In this document: positions 27,468 through 38,239 of the stretch, piece after piece
Position numbering within the stretch: the stretch's first letter is position 1
Layout: each line of letters starts with the position of its first letter
DNA from: Deltaproteobacteria bacterium
Lineage (GTDB): Bacteria; Myxococcota_A; Polyangia; Polyangiales; Polyangiaceae
Direction of reading: 5' to 3'
DNA: 64,000 nt
NCBI GenBank assembly: GCA_016218915.1
Contig: JACRCQ010000016.1
Span: forward strand, 1-64,000
Translations under genes and position numbers: made by a program
Notes under the pieces: generated by a model
The model's input: only the letters and a program-made list of their open reading frames with translations
Databases searched by the model: none
Told to the model about the DNA's origin: nothing

Positions 27468-27648
27468 CATGAAGGGCAGGCAAACCATCCTTCATCCGAC
27501 ACTTGTCCGATCCTAGCCCGCCCCCCACCCCACCGCCGTCTTTTCGGTGAATTGTCCTCGATCATGAAGAGCGCAGCGCGCGGTCGGTCCACGATGCTTG
27601 CACACAACGAGCTGAGCTTGATGAGCGCGCCATGAAGAATGCTTCATG
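27468..27648. promoter_or_regulatory. Repeated CATGAAG boxes upstream of the efflux operon
   Basis: CATGAAG occurs at 27468-27474, 27563-27569 and 27631-27637. The last pairs with CTTCATG at 27642-27648 to form a perfect 7 bp inverted repeat around a 4 nt loop. They lie in the ~280 bp between the divergent czcC and lipoprotein genes. Clustering of one heptamer here suggests a regulator site, possibly metal-responsive; no regulator gene is adjacent. The rest of the gap shows nothing I can name. Confidence 0.35.
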
Positions 27649-27717
27649 ATTTCAGGGCTCTTCCAGCCCTCTCCGCCGCGCCTCGCAGCTGTCGCCACCG
27701 CATTGTATCGTCTCTGC

Positions 27718-29403
27718 ATGACCTGCTTCGCTCGATGCAACGTCGTCGCGCGCACCGTGGCGATCGCGCTGTCCCCTGTCCTCGCCGCGTGCAGCTCGTC
27801 GAGCTCCCCGGGCGAGCCGGTCCAGGCTCCCGCTGACTCCGGGGCAGAGGACGCTGTCGCAGAGGGCGACGCATCGGTCGTGCCCGATGCCGCCAAAGAC
27901 GGGGACGCTTCGGACGCAGCCGTCGACGAGGCCGCAGGCGACTCTCCGTCCCCGCAGGACGCGCTCGAAGCCGAGGCGTCCGACGCGGACTCGGGCCCGC
28001 CGCCCAGCGCGCTGCCCTTCGTCTACGAGCGACCGGATGTGGGGACCCCGCTCACGCAAGCAGAGCTGGACACTGCCACGGACGAGCTGATCGCGCTGCT
28101 CGCGGACACGCGCTACTTCGACGTGGTCGACGAGCGCGTCCATGGCTGGCCCGAGACCGATCCCGGCGGCAAGTACTGGTACGGCACGTGGTGGAGCGGC
28201 GTGCAGGTGATCAAGAGTGCTGGGAAGGTGACCTACCTGCATTCTGCCGACGGAGCGGACAACAACGGGCTGCGCACCGCCCCCTTGCTCGAGGGCGCCT
28301 GCTACGCGACGCAGCTGTGGGGGCAGCCGCAGCAGTCCCACCTGGTCCGACGCATCGTGCGGGGATTCTCTTCCTGGGCGCTCGCCATGGTTCGCCAGCC
28401 CAACGACACCGCGCCCACCATGCTCACGCGAGCGTCGTATCCGGTCTCCGTCGAGTCCACGGAAGGCGGGCGCAACCTGACGATCGACTACAGCCTCAAC
28501 CGTCCTGGAGTGGACAACGGCGCCACCGAGTACGTGCACCTGCCCGACAACCCGACGTGGGGCGACCTGTGGATCAAGAACAAGCGCTCCAAGGACGACA
28601 TCGGCCACATGTTTCGAGCGATCGGGCAGATCCAGCCCTGCGCCTCGCAGCTGGGAGCGCAAGGCGCCAAGGAGCTCGACGACATGCGCGAGCTTTACGC
28701 GTCGTGGTCACGCCGGGTCGAGGACGACGCCTTCAGCATCGCGACGTGGGACAAGGGCCTGCAGCTGTACATCCCGCCGATCACCGAGACCCTCGCGCAC
28801 TACACCCTGCTGGGCAACGTGGAGTGCGTGGGCGCGCTGGCCATCCGTCTTCTCGGCCGTGGTGACAGCGGCACGCTCAACTGCGGCGGCGGCATCAGCG
28901 ACGCCGAGAAGCTCGCTGGAACGCAGCTCAACGGCAGCGCCAAGCAGATCCTGCGCACCCATCATGAAGCTGCGGTGAACATGGCCTTGTGGTCCGGAAA
29001 CGACGACGTCGCCCTTGCCCTGCTGCAGGGGCTGACCGTGCGCGTGGAGACCGATCTCGGCGCCCTGGAGAGCGCCAATCCGCCCGCCAACGTGAACAAG
29101 AAGGACGTGGCAGCTCTGCTGCTGCACGCGTCGAACGCGGGCGTGCCTCTGACGTCGCACGAAGTCAGGTGGCTGCACCAACGCATCCACGAGGCGTACA
29201 CGACCTACCGTGACCCCGGCCAGGCAGCGACCTTCAAGGTGTTCGACCCTGCGACGCCGGACGGGACCTATCCCTACCAGCCGGAAGGCGACGGGCTGGC
29301 CTTCATCGACATCGGTGTGCTGCTCGGCTCCTGCGCTGCGCCCTATCGCAATCCCTCCACACGTCCTCTGCTGTCCTGCGCCAAGCTGCTCGCCTTGCCG
29401 TGA
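27718..29403 (+). CDS. Large lipoprotein of unknown function
   Basis: A 561-residue predicted lipoprotein: the ATG at 27718 begins a signal peptide with lipobox LAAC followed by SSSSS. Residues about 30-105 are a low-complexity linker rich in Asp, Ala, Glu and Pro. The remaining ~450 residues form a Trp- and Tyr-rich, mostly helical domain (GKYWYGTWWSGVQV, THHEAAVNMALWSGNDDV) with four or five Cys. The helical look with paired aromatic residues recalls alpha/alpha-toroid glycan enzymes, but I see no catalytic motif that proves it. Convergent with the TPR gene, 8 nt between the stops. Confidence 0.7.
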   Translation: MTCFARCNVVARTVAIALSPVLAACSSSSSPGEPVQAPADSGAEDAVAEGDASVVPDAAKDGDASDAAVDEAAGDSPSPQDALEAEASDADSGPPPSALPFVYERPDVGTPLTQAELDTATDELIALLADTRYFDVVDERVHGWPETDPGGKYWYGTWWSGVQVIKSAGKVTYLHSADGADNNGLRTAPLLEGACYATQLWGQPQQSHLVRRIVRGFSSWALAMVRQPNDTAPTMLTRASYPVSVESTEGGRNLTIDYSLNRPGVDNGATEYVHLPDNPTWGDLWIKNKRSKDDIGHMFRAIGQIQPCASQLGAQGAKELDDMRELYASWSRRVEDDAFSIATWDKGLQLYIPPITETLAHYTLLGNVECVGALAIRLLGRGDSGTLNCGGGISDAEKLAGTQLNGSAKQILRTHHEAAVNMALWSGNDDVALALLQGLTVRVETDLGALESANPPANVNKKDVAALLLHASNAGVPLTSHEVRWLHQRIHEAYTTYRDPGQAATFKVFDPATPDGTYPYQPEGDGLAFIDIGVLLGSCAAPYRNPSTRPLLSCAKLLALP

Positions 29404-29410
29404 GGCCGGG

Positions 29411-31024
29411 CTAGGGCAGCGCGGGCTCGGTGAGCGCTCGCATGGGCACCAGCCCGTTGCCGTCCAGATTCGGTCGCGGCGCGAGCTCGTCCATCGGGAT
29501 GTGTCGCGTTCGGTCCTTCCAGGAGAGCCACGCATGGCAGCTCTCGCTGAAGCGATCGGCGTACTGGTACCGCACCGAGGTGGCCACGCACATCTCAAAG
29601 GCGGCCGTTGCGCGCGCGCCGATCGGGGCCGAGGCCGTCGAGATGACCGCCAGGTAGGCAGCGCGTCGCTCGGCATCGAGCACGACTCCTGGGGGAAGAC
29701 GCGGGCGCGTGAGCGCGACGTAGAGATCGCCCCACATCCAGCCGACGCGAGCTGCGGCTGCCACGACCCACTTGGGCGGAGGCGCTGGTTGGATCTCGAC
29801 GATCCTCTTGTACTCGCGCTCTGCGAGCTCGATCGCAGCGAGCTTCTTGTCGAGCCACTCCTTGACCTTCGTGCTCGTGTGAAGGGTCCAGCTGTCGCGC
29901 TCTCGCGCTGCGTCCTGCGCGCTGACCTTGGCTCCCTTCGCGCGTGGCGTGAAGGGGTACGCAGGAAACGCGAGCGACTCCACCTCGCGCCTTCGATGCT
30001 CTTCCGCCTGGAAGAACAGCGCTTCGCCGACGGCGTTGAGGACGCTTCCGAGCCGTCGCAGCTCAGCGCCGCTGCCTCCGAACGTCTGAACGAGCTTCTG
30101 CGGCAGGCCAGGATCCCTCCAGCGCACGACCACCGACGCGTACTGCGCGGAGGCGTCCTTGCGCGGGCCGGTGTGCACCAGCGCGCGGCCGAGCAGCGTG
30201 TGTGCACGCAGCGCGAGGTCGACACGAGCGTGACGCTCGATGGTCGGCAGCGCTGCCCGAAGCCCTGTGACAGCCTCTTTCCAGCGGCTGTGCTCCACGT
30301 CCCACGACGCGAGAGCGAGCAGGATCTCATCGGTCGAGGACCCGGGTCTCGCACCGTAGTTGCGCGCATGCAGCTCGGCGTCGGCTCCGGCCTTGTCGCG
30401 CTGGCCGAGCGCCAGACGCAGAACGATCGAGTCAGCGAGCGCTGTCGGGGCTTGCTGTTGGTTGGGGAACGCGCGAACGAACCGCTCGTAGGCGTCCGCT
30501 GCCTGGTCGAAGTCGCCCAGGCTCTGGTGGATGCCACCGATCTCGTACACCGCCCGGGGCGTCAGCGCCGACTGAGCAAACCCGCTGGAGGGAGATGCGA
30601 GCAGGGTCCAGATCCGGATGGCATCGCTCGGGAGCTTTGCGGCCACGTAGGCGCGCCCGCTGTTGTACAGCACCTCGTCCAGGTGCTGGCACACCACGCG
30701 CTGACCTGCTTGCGCGCGCTGGTCTCCATGCCGGCGCCAGATGTCGAGGTACGCCTCCGCAGCCCGCGCGTACATCTCTCTCGCGTCAGCGCGACCTGCG
30801 TCGGCCTCGGTGACGAGCTGCTGTGCGCGAAGCCTCGCGACGTCGCAGCGCACCTTGTCGCAGGTCTCTTCTCGATCCGGAGACTGCGCTCCGCTGCACG
30901 CCTGGTCGACCATCTGCTGCCAGCGGTCCTGCGACGCGGGTGCGTTTTGCGCGAGCGAGAGGTTGCCGACGACGACGATGGTGAGCAGCGATGCGAAGGA
31001 GCAGACCGATCGGGCGAGTTTCAT
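29411..31024 (-). CDS. Secreted TPR-repeat protein
   Basis: A 537-residue protein with a cleavable signal peptide (ATG at 31024; VGNLSLAQ cleavage region). The body is helical with tetratricopeptide-like units such as YEIGGIHQSLGDFDQAADAYERFVRAFPNQ (written in parts: a Gly8/Ala20-type repeat) and others at about 75-250. The C-terminal 180 residues (YKRIVEIQPAPPPKWVVAA onwards) are also helical. Periplasmic or outer-membrane TPR scaffolds of this size occur in myxobacterial motility and envelope complexes, but I cannot assign it to one. The in-frame extension to 31198 lacks a signal sequence and was rejected. Confidence 0.7.
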   Translation of the reverse strand: MKLARSVCSFASLLTIVVVGNLSLAQNAPASQDRWQQMVDQACSGAQSPDREETCDKVRCDVARLRAQQLVTEADAGRADAREMYARAAEAYLDIWRRHGDQRAQAGQRVVCQHLDEVLYNSGRAYVAAKLPSDAIRIWTLLASPSSGFAQSALTPRAVYEIGGIHQSLGDFDQAADAYERFVRAFPNQQQAPTALADSIVLRLALGQRDKAGADAELHARNYGARPGSSTDEILLALASWDVEHSRWKEAVTGLRAALPTIERHARVDLALRAHTLLGRALVHTGPRKDASAQYASVVVRWRDPGLPQKLVQTFGGSGAELRRLGSVLNAVGEALFFQAEEHRRREVESLAFPAYPFTPRAKGAKVSAQDAARERDSWTLHTSTKVKEWLDKKLAAIELAEREYKRIVEIQPAPPPKWVVAAAARVGWMWGDLYVALTRPRLPPGVVLDAERRAAYLAVISTASAPIGARATAAFEMCVATSVRYQYADRFSESCHAWLSWKDRTRHIPMDELAPRPNLDGNGLVPMRALTEPALP

Positions 31025-31411
31025 GTTCGCGTTCACAGAGACAGGACGCGCCGAGGGATGTTCCCCGCGACGCACCGTCCGGGACATCATCGTCCGGTGG
31101 CCGTGCATGGAAGCGAGCAGGGCCAACCGGGGCGACGGACGCCCCCGGGAGCGCATGCAACATGGCGCGGATAGGGGCTTTTTTTCGCTGCGGCGCACAG
31201 GTTCGAGGCTCGAAGTGCCAGACGCAGCGGGGATCTACCTATCTACCAGAAAACGTTTCGAATGTCGTCCCGTTGACGTGAGGACTCCTCCGCATAGAAT
31301 GCAGCCCCGGACGTCGATCGCGATCTGTTGTCGCGGCGGCGTATTCGTGTTTCCGGGCACGGCATGCGCGGCTCCGCGTCCCCCGCCGCCTGGCGTATGG
31401 AGGATCACGTC
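31025..31411. other. Intergenic leader region of pyrG
   Basis: 387 bp between the divergent TPR and pyrG starts. It contains a T-tract (seven T at about 31182), the short palindrome AAACGTTT near 31252, the pyrG promoter, and about 105 nt of transcribed leader. No small gene or clear attenuator hairpin was seen. Confidence 0.5.
31273..31300 (+). promoter_or_regulatory. sigma70-type promoter of pyrG
   Basis: TTGACG (31273-31278) and TAGAAT (31295-31300) are separated by 16 nt and each match the sigma70 consensus at five of six positions. Transcription should start near 31307, giving a leader of about 105 nt before the GTG at 31412. Confidence 0.6.
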
Positions 31412-33076
<1,665 letters not shown>

Positions 33077-33153
33077 CCCGACCTTGGACACCGCCCCGCG
33101 GGTCCTGATACAAAAGGCGTTCCCACCGTCCCATTGCCTCCCGGGAGGACCCC

Positions 33154-33702
33154 ATGAACGAAGTCAACGAACAGTGCCTCGATGCTTTCCCCAAGTGGCT
33201 CGCCTCGCTCGCCGAAGACGCAAACGGCCTCGCGTCGTTGCTGTCGGCCGAGTCGATCCCGGAGGCGGCGCGTCGCTATGTCGCAGGTTCGATCAACTAC
33301 CTGTACAAGTCGCTCGACCTCATCCCCGACGGCATCGAGGACCTCGGCTTCCTGGATGACGCGTTCGTGCTGCGTGTGGCCGCCCGCCTCGCCCTCAAGG
33401 AAGCGCCCGAGGCCAAGGAAGCCGACATCCGCGGGATGCTGACCAGGTTCGCTGCCGAGGCCGAGCTCATCGAGAAGCTCCTCGAGGGCGACTACGCCAG
33501 GCTCGAAACCTACGTCCGCAACCTCAAGAAGAGCGCTGCCCGCGGGCGCACGGTCGACGAGATCGTCACCGATCCCACGGTTCGCGCGGAGTTCGTCCAC
33601 GAGGTGGGAGCCTGGGCCAAGAGCTACGCCACCCCGTCGTTCACCCGCGACGAGAGGACGATCATCAAGCTCAAGTCGTTCCTCGGCTCCAAGCTCCCCT
33701 GA
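33154..33702 (+). CDS. DUF1232 (YkvA-like) protein
   Basis: A 182-residue protein with the DUF1232 signature at about 45-85: YVAGSINYLYKSLDLIPDG followed by DLGFLDDAFVLRVAA. The domain is widespread and of unknown function, sometimes membrane-associated, but there is no clear transmembrane helix here. The C-terminal half is charged and helical. A GGGAGG ribosome site precedes the ATG. It lies 77 nt after pyrG in the same direction. Confidence 0.85.
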   Translation: MNEVNEQCLDAFPKWLASLAEDANGLASLLSAESIPEAARRYVAGSINYLYKSLDLIPDGIEDLGFLDDAFVLRVAARLALKEAPEAKEADIRGMLTRFAAEAELIEKLLEGDYARLETYVRNLKKSAARGRTVDEIVTDPTVRAEFVHEVGAWAKSYATPSFTRDERTIIKLKSFLGSKLP

Positions 33703-33755
33703 GCTGTCAAGAGCCACTTGCCCCGTGGGCCCGTGCCTGCGAACCTTGGGGGGCC

Positions 33756-34652
33756 ATGAGCAAGCTTCATGCAACGATGGGTGCGCTCGTGCTGGCCACG
33801 ACGCTCGTGCAGACCTCGCAGGCGCAGGTTCCGCCTCCGCCGCCTCCGCCTGCCAGCCACAAGCCCGCGACGCCGGGCGACGACATGGTCGTGCTCAACG
33901 ATGGCACGACGCTGCGAGGAACGATCAGCGAGCTGAAGCCGGGGCGCAGCGTGCTGATCGTGCTTCTCACGGGCGAGTCGCGTCGGATCCCCATGAGCGA
34001 AGTGTCCTACGCCGGCTCCGCGGCCGCGCGAAACGGAGGCGAAGGGGTCCCTGTCCAGCTTCGCGCGGACAAGCCCGCGATCACCTTCTACTACAACGCA
34101 TCGCTCACGATGCGCGGCGACGACAAGGCGTCCGCGATCACCTACAAGCGGATCTGCACAGCGCCCTGCGAGACCACCCTTCCGCCCGGCTCGTACATCA
34201 TGGCTCTGTCCAAAGGCACGAGCACGGATCCCGCGCCGGTCGAAGAGCCGGTGGTGGTCAACGGTCCAACGTCGCTGCAGGGAACCCACACCTCGTACAA
34301 GGCCCTGCGCGTGGCCAGCGCGGTCGTGGGCATCGGCAGCGCAATCGGCGGAGTCATCCTGATCGGCTTCGGGCTCATGAAGTCCAAGGACACCTGCGAC
34401 GCGGCCGGGTGCAAGACAGAAGCGGATCCGGATTGGAACAAGGTTGCCGTGGGTGCAGGCGTCATCATCGTCGGCGCCATCGCCAGCGCGATCATGAACA
34501 AGTCCGACACCGCAACCGTGCGCGTCGTGCCCTTCCTGACCCCAGAGTCGATCCGTCCCGTGGGGCAGACCCATGGGCCTGCCTTCACCGACACGCTTTC
34601 GACTCGCGCGCCGGCGATCCTGCCCGGCCTGGGGCTGGCCTACACGTTCTGA
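33756..34652 (+). CDS. Secreted protein with Pro-rich N-terminus and two membrane segments
   Basis: A 298-residue protein I cannot name. It has a signal peptide (ending TSQAQ), a run of seven prolines, a small beta domain (VVLNDGTTLRGTISELKPG, SRRIPMSEVSYAG) of a type common in myxobacterial envelope proteins, a second beta region (about 90-165), and two hydrophobic helices at about 190-212 and 230-250 flanking a short Cys-containing loop (KDTCDAAGCKTEAD). The next gene starts 16 nt downstream, so co-transcription with the ABC ATPase is likely. Confidence 0.65.
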   Translation: MSKLHATMGALVLATTLVQTSQAQVPPPPPPPASHKPATPGDDMVVLNDGTTLRGTISELKPGRSVLIVLLTGESRRIPMSEVSYAGSAAARNGGEGVPVQLRADKPAITFYYNASLTMRGDDKASAITYKRICTAPCETTLPPGSYIMALSKGTSTDPAPVEEPVVVNGPTSLQGTHTSYKALRVASAVVGIGSAIGGVILIGFGLMKSKDTCDAAGCKTEADPDWNKVAVGAGVIIVGAIASAIMNKSDTATVRVVPFLTPESIRPVGQTHGPAFTDTLSTRAPAILPGLGLAYTF

Positions 34653-34668
34653 AACGAGGGATCCGCAC

Positions 34669-35337
34669 GTGACAGACCGCAAGCGCGTCGAGCGCGTCGA
34701 GGTGCACAAGGTCAGCCGCGTGTTCGGATCCACCTGGGCGCTGCGCGAGGTGGATGCAACCTTCCGTCCCGGAGCCCTGAACCTCGTCATCGGCTCCAAC
34801 GGCTCTGGCAAGACGACGTTGCTGGGAGCGATCGGCACGCTGCTCAAGCCATCGTCAGGGCGCGTGAAGTACATACCGGATCAGGACGCTGACGAAGTCC
34901 GCCGCGAGATCGGGTGGGGCTCGCACGAAGCCCTGGTGTACGTGGACCTGTCCGCGCGCGAGAACATCGCGATCACCGCCCGTCTGCACGGCATCGATCC
35001 AGGCGTTGCATGGAACGAGGCGTCGGAGCGGTTCGGGCTCGCGCGGTTCGCCGATCGGCCGGTGCGGGTGCTGTCGCGCGGACAGCGCCAGCGCGCGGCC
35101 CTGGCCCGAGCCCTTGTGCACGGGCCTTCGCTGCTTCTGCTCGACGAGCCCACGACGGGGCTGGACAAGGACGGCGTGGGGCGTCTGATCAGCGAGCTGC
35201 GCGACGAGGTCGAGGCAGGGGTGATCGTGATCGTGGTCACGCACGAGCCCGAGCTGTTCTCGAGCATGCCGATCGCAGAGCTTCGGCTCGATCGCGGGCG
35301 TGTGGTGAAGCAGGAGACCGTATCCGGAAACGGATAG
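34669..35337 (+). CDS. Stand-alone ABC transporter ATPase
   Basis: A 222-residue ATP-binding subunit. Walker A is GSNGSGKTTLL, the signature LSRGQRQRAALARAL, Walker B LLLLDEPTTGLD, and the switch His VTHEPEL. The layout is closest to CcmA-like exporters. The GTG start at 34669 has a GAGGG ribosome site 8 nt upstream; the longer open frame overlaps the previous gene and was rejected. No permease gene is next to it: the upstream gene has only two membrane helices and the downstream gene is a convergent kinase. Confidence 0.85.
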   Translation: MTDRKRVERVEVHKVSRVFGSTWALREVDATFRPGALNLVIGSNGSGKTTLLGAIGTLLKPSSGRVKYIPDQDADEVRREIGWGSHEALVYVDLSARENIAITARLHGIDPGVAWNEASERFGLARFADRPVRVLSRGQRQRAALARALVHGPSLLLLDEPTTGLDKDGVGRLISELRDEVEAGVIVIVVTHEPELFSSMPIAELRLDRGRVVKQETVSGNG

Positions 35338-35351
35338 CCCAGATCGGGGTA

Positions 35352-37100
35352 TCAGGCGGGGCGGGGACCGGGGCCGGACATGGCCGCGGGCGGGGCCTGC
35401 CCGGGCGCAGCGCCCGGCTTGGGGGGAACGACCTGTACGACCAGCTCGTTCATGAGATCGCGGCACTCGGGACGCCCCTTGAGGTGGGCGACCAGCACGG
35501 TGCTGACGTCGCTGAATCCCTTTTCGAAAGCGAGCCCTTCGCGGGTGCGCGTCGCGACCTTCTCGCGTCCGGCCGACAGATCCTCCTCGAGCGCCTCGGC
35601 GTAGCGGGCCAGCTGGCTGCGCAGCTCCTCGATCTGCTTGCGGAGATCGCGTGCGACGTTCTCGCGCGCGATGCGCTTCTGCTGGAGCTTGTCGAGGCTC
35701 TCGCGCAGACCTTCCACGCGCGAAGCCGCAGCACCCGCGCGCTCGAACACCGATCGATCCATCAGGCGCTTGGCCTCCGCAGCGTCGGCTGCAGCGCGTG
35801 CCGCAGCCGCCTCCTGCTCGGCTCCGGTCAGCTCGATGCGAAGCTTCTCGCCCTCCTCCTGGTAGCCGGCGATCTCGCGTCGAACCCGCGACTCCTCGTG
35901 CGCGAGCTCTTCGACCTTTCGCCCGATCTCGGCGCGCAGCGCGCGTCCGCGTCGCTCCAGGGCTTCGAGCTTTCGCTGGTGGCTCGCCACCTCGCCTTCG
36001 AGACGATTGGCGCGCGCGGCCAGATCCCAGGCCCGCTGAACGGCCTCTGCGATCTCGGTGGGCACGTTGTTGGAGTAGTACGCACGGGACACCATGCGCG
36101 AGAACAGCGCTGCCCGGCTCGCCCACTCGATCACGCCAGGGCTCTGCGGAGGCGGGGGAGGGGGAGGAGCAGCAGCCGCATCGCCACCACCCGGATCCCA
36201 TCCCTGGGACGGCAGCGAGCGCTGCAACGCCTTGAGCTCTTCCTGGAGATGGTGCGCGTCCATGAAGCGCTTGCGAGGGTCCTTCTCCAAGAGGCGGAGG
36301 ATCATGGCTTCCGCGGTCGGATTGAGATCCGGTCGCAGCTGGCGCGGGCGCGGCGGCGGCGCATTGCGCTGCATCTCGAGGAGGGTCTCTCGGTCCGACG
36401 ACTTGAACGGCAGCTGGCCGGTTCCCATCTCGAAGAACAGGATTCCGAGCGCGTACAGGTCGGACTTCGGACCCGCTTCCTCGCCGCGCGCCTGCTCCGG
36501 AGACATGTACTCGGGCGTGCCGAACACCGCGCCCTTGGGCGCAAGCCGCGGGTCGCGCGCCAGATGCGCGAGCCCGAAGTCGAGGATCTTCACCGAGTCT
36601 TTTCGTCCGCCCCGGACGATCAACATGATGTTGTCGCTCTTCAGATCGCGGTGCACCACGCCCAGGTCATGGGCGCGCGCGAGGGCTGCGCACATCTGCT
36701 CCAGGATGTCTACGCCACGCGCCAGCGGGAACGGTCCGCGCGCGATCTCGCTCGAGAGCGACACGCCGACCAGGTACTCCATCACCAGGTACAGCTCACC
36801 CTCTTCGGTCTCCCCGATGTCGTGGATGTCGACGATGTGAGCATGGTCGACGCGGTTGGCAGCCCGAGCTTCGCGCAACATCCACGCGCGCAGGTGCGTT
36901 TCGCCACGCAGGTCCGGCCGGATCAGCTTGAGCGCAACCACGCGATCGATGAGCACGTGGCGTGCGCGGTACACCACGCCCATGCCGCCTTCACCGATGC
37001 GCGCCTCCAGCCGGTAGCGGCCTGCGATCACCTTTCCAATGTTCGGATCTCCCGCTGCGGTCCTGGGCTGCAGGGCGTTCGGCGTGTTCGCTGGTTTCAT
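35352..37100 (-). CDS. Ser/Thr kinase with long C-terminal coiled coil
   Basis: A 582-residue Hanks-type kinase. The kinase domain (about 28-295) is intact: IGEGGMGVVYRAR, the Lys in VALKLI, HRDLKSDN, DFGLAH, and GTPEYMSPEQARGE. A short Pro-rich linker (eight prolines) follows, then about 180 residues of Ala/Arg/Glu-rich heptads (about 350-530), predicted coiled coil. The protein ends with a Pro/Gly-rich tail. There is no membrane helix, so it is probably cytoplasmic and may dimerise or bind partners through the coiled coil. Upstream lies the palindrome at 37184-37200. Confidence 0.92.
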   Translation of the reverse strand: MKPANTPNALQPRTAAGDPNIGKVIAGRYRLEARIGEGGMGVVYRARHVLIDRVVALKLIRPDLRGETHLRAWMLREARAANRVDHAHIVDIHDIGETEEGELYLVMEYLVGVSLSSEIARGPFPLARGVDILEQMCAALARAHDLGVVHRDLKSDNIMLIVRGGRKDSVKILDFGLAHLARDPRLAPKGAVFGTPEYMSPEQARGEEAGPKSDLYALGILFFEMGTGQLPFKSSDRETLLEMQRNAPPPRPRQLRPDLNPTAEAMILRLLEKDPRKRFMDAHHLQEELKALQRSLPSQGWDPGGGDAAAAPPPPPPPQSPGVIEWASRAALFSRMVSRAYYSNNVPTEIAEAVQRAWDLAARANRLEGEVASHQRKLEALERRGRALRAEIGRKVEELAHEESRVRREIAGYQEEGEKLRIELTGAEQEAAAARAAADAAEAKRLMDRSVFERAGAAASRVEGLRESLDKLQQKRIARENVARDLRKQIEELRSQLARYAEALEEDLSAGREKVATRTREGLAFEKGFSDVSTVLVAHLKGRPECRDLMNELVVQVVPPKPGAAPGQAPPAAMSGPGPRPA

Positions 37101-37183
37101 CGAGATGTCAGCCTTGCGTCTTCGGGCCCGGAGCCCGAACAGAGATTCGTTCGCCCTGCGATGCTACCAGCCACACCGACACT

Positions 37184-37200
37184 ATGGGAACCGTTCCCAT
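37184..37200. promoter_or_regulatory. 17 bp perfect palindrome upstream of kinase gene
   Basis: ATGGGAAC-C-GTTCCCAT, 84 bp upstream of the leftward kinase start. Perfect symmetry around one base and the position suit a dimeric repressor operator. There is no T-tract, so a terminator is less likely. The regulator is unknown. Confidence 0.4.
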
Positions 37201-37340
37201 GCAGGAACTGCGTCCCTTTCGTCCGCTGCTTCTCCGATTCGTCCCGGCCCCTGCACCGCGCTACCGCGTGCAATTCACTCGCTCAAGGATGCACCCGTGC
37301 CCTTGACAGCGCATTGCGCAACCGGCGGATGGAGGGATTC

Positions 37341-38012
37341 TCAGAATGTGGCTTGGAACAGCGGCACTCGCACTTCGGTGCGCTGCTCGACGCCGTACTT
37401 GCGCACTTCCGTTGCCGTGTACATCGGGCGGATGTCCGGCGCAGGCAGCCCAAGTCGCAGCGAGCCAGCGCTCAGATCGACCAGAGACATGGCGATCGGC
37501 GGGCGCGCAGGAGTGGCTCGAGAGGTCGGGGCAGCCGGCGGCGGCGCCGCAGGAGGCGCTCCCGGGTCTGCCGGCGCGCTTGGGGCGGCAGCGGGACGCG
37601 GAGCTTCGAGGTCCGGTGAGGAAGCCTTGCCAGGCTTGTCTTCCTGGTAGTCGGCCGGCGGCTTGTAGGATGTGGACTGCAGAATGGCCACAGTCGTGGG
37701 GATGATCAGCGCCATGCCGCCTGCCAGCAGGTAGTACGAAGGCTTGGGGTCGCTCCCCTGCTCCACGAAGTATCCGCCTACGCCGCCTGCCGCTGCGCCG
37801 GCCACGCCGCCCAACAGATAGGCCCACGCCGGCTTTGCGCCTGCAATGGCTTCGATCGACATCACAAGCTCGCCACCCAACAGGGCGCCGCCCGTGATCC
37901 CCTTGCCCGTCGCACTGATGCCGGGCTCTTCTGCCTGCGCCGGCGCTGACGATGACAAGATCGCTGCGCCCGCCATCAAGGAAACCACAATCGCTGATCG
38001 AACAGTTCGCAT
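37341..38012 (-). CDS. Secreted Ala/Pro-rich protein with two membrane segments
   Basis: A 223-residue protein of unknown family. The ATG at 38012 (GGAGAGA ribosome site) gives a signal peptide ending APAQAEE. Two hydrophobic Gly-rich helices follow (about 43-65 and 75-90; GVAGAAAGGVGGYFVEQG between), then a Pro/Ala-rich tail. The layout (signal, paired glycine-zipper helices, Pro-rich region) resembles the secreted protein at 33756; the two may be paralogous in design, though not clearly in sequence. Confidence 0.6.
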   Translation of the reverse strand: MRTVRSAIVVSLMAGAAILSSSAPAQAEEPGISATGKGITGGALLGGELVMSIEAIAGAKPAWAYLLGGVAGAAAGGVGGYFVEQGSDPKPSYYLLAGGMALIIPTTVAILQSTSYKPPADYQEDKPGKASSPDLEAPRPAAAPSAPADPGAPPAAPPPAAPTSRATPARPPIAMSLVDLSAGSLRLGLPAPDIRPMYTATEVRKYGVEQRTEVRVPLFQATF

Positions 38013-38239
38013 GCGCGTCTCTCCGGGCATGTTCACCCCTACGGCGGACCAACCGCACCCAGGTCCGAATGGGTGCCGGAGGCTAGCACGGTATTCACCC
38101 GTAGCCTATGCGTCTTGGACCCAGAGCCCCTACGTACGCGGTTTGGGAGGGAAAATCCGCTGTCCCATCGAAAAAAGCCCCCCAGCGCCCACATGGACGT
38201 TGCCTCCCTGGCCCGCCCCGTGTCCCATGAGCTCCGCCC

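Noticed and set aside
34914..37619. Open frame of about 900 codons antisense to the coiled-coil kinase
   Set aside because: His/Arg-rich translation with no domain; the kinase on the other strand has all catalytic motifs.
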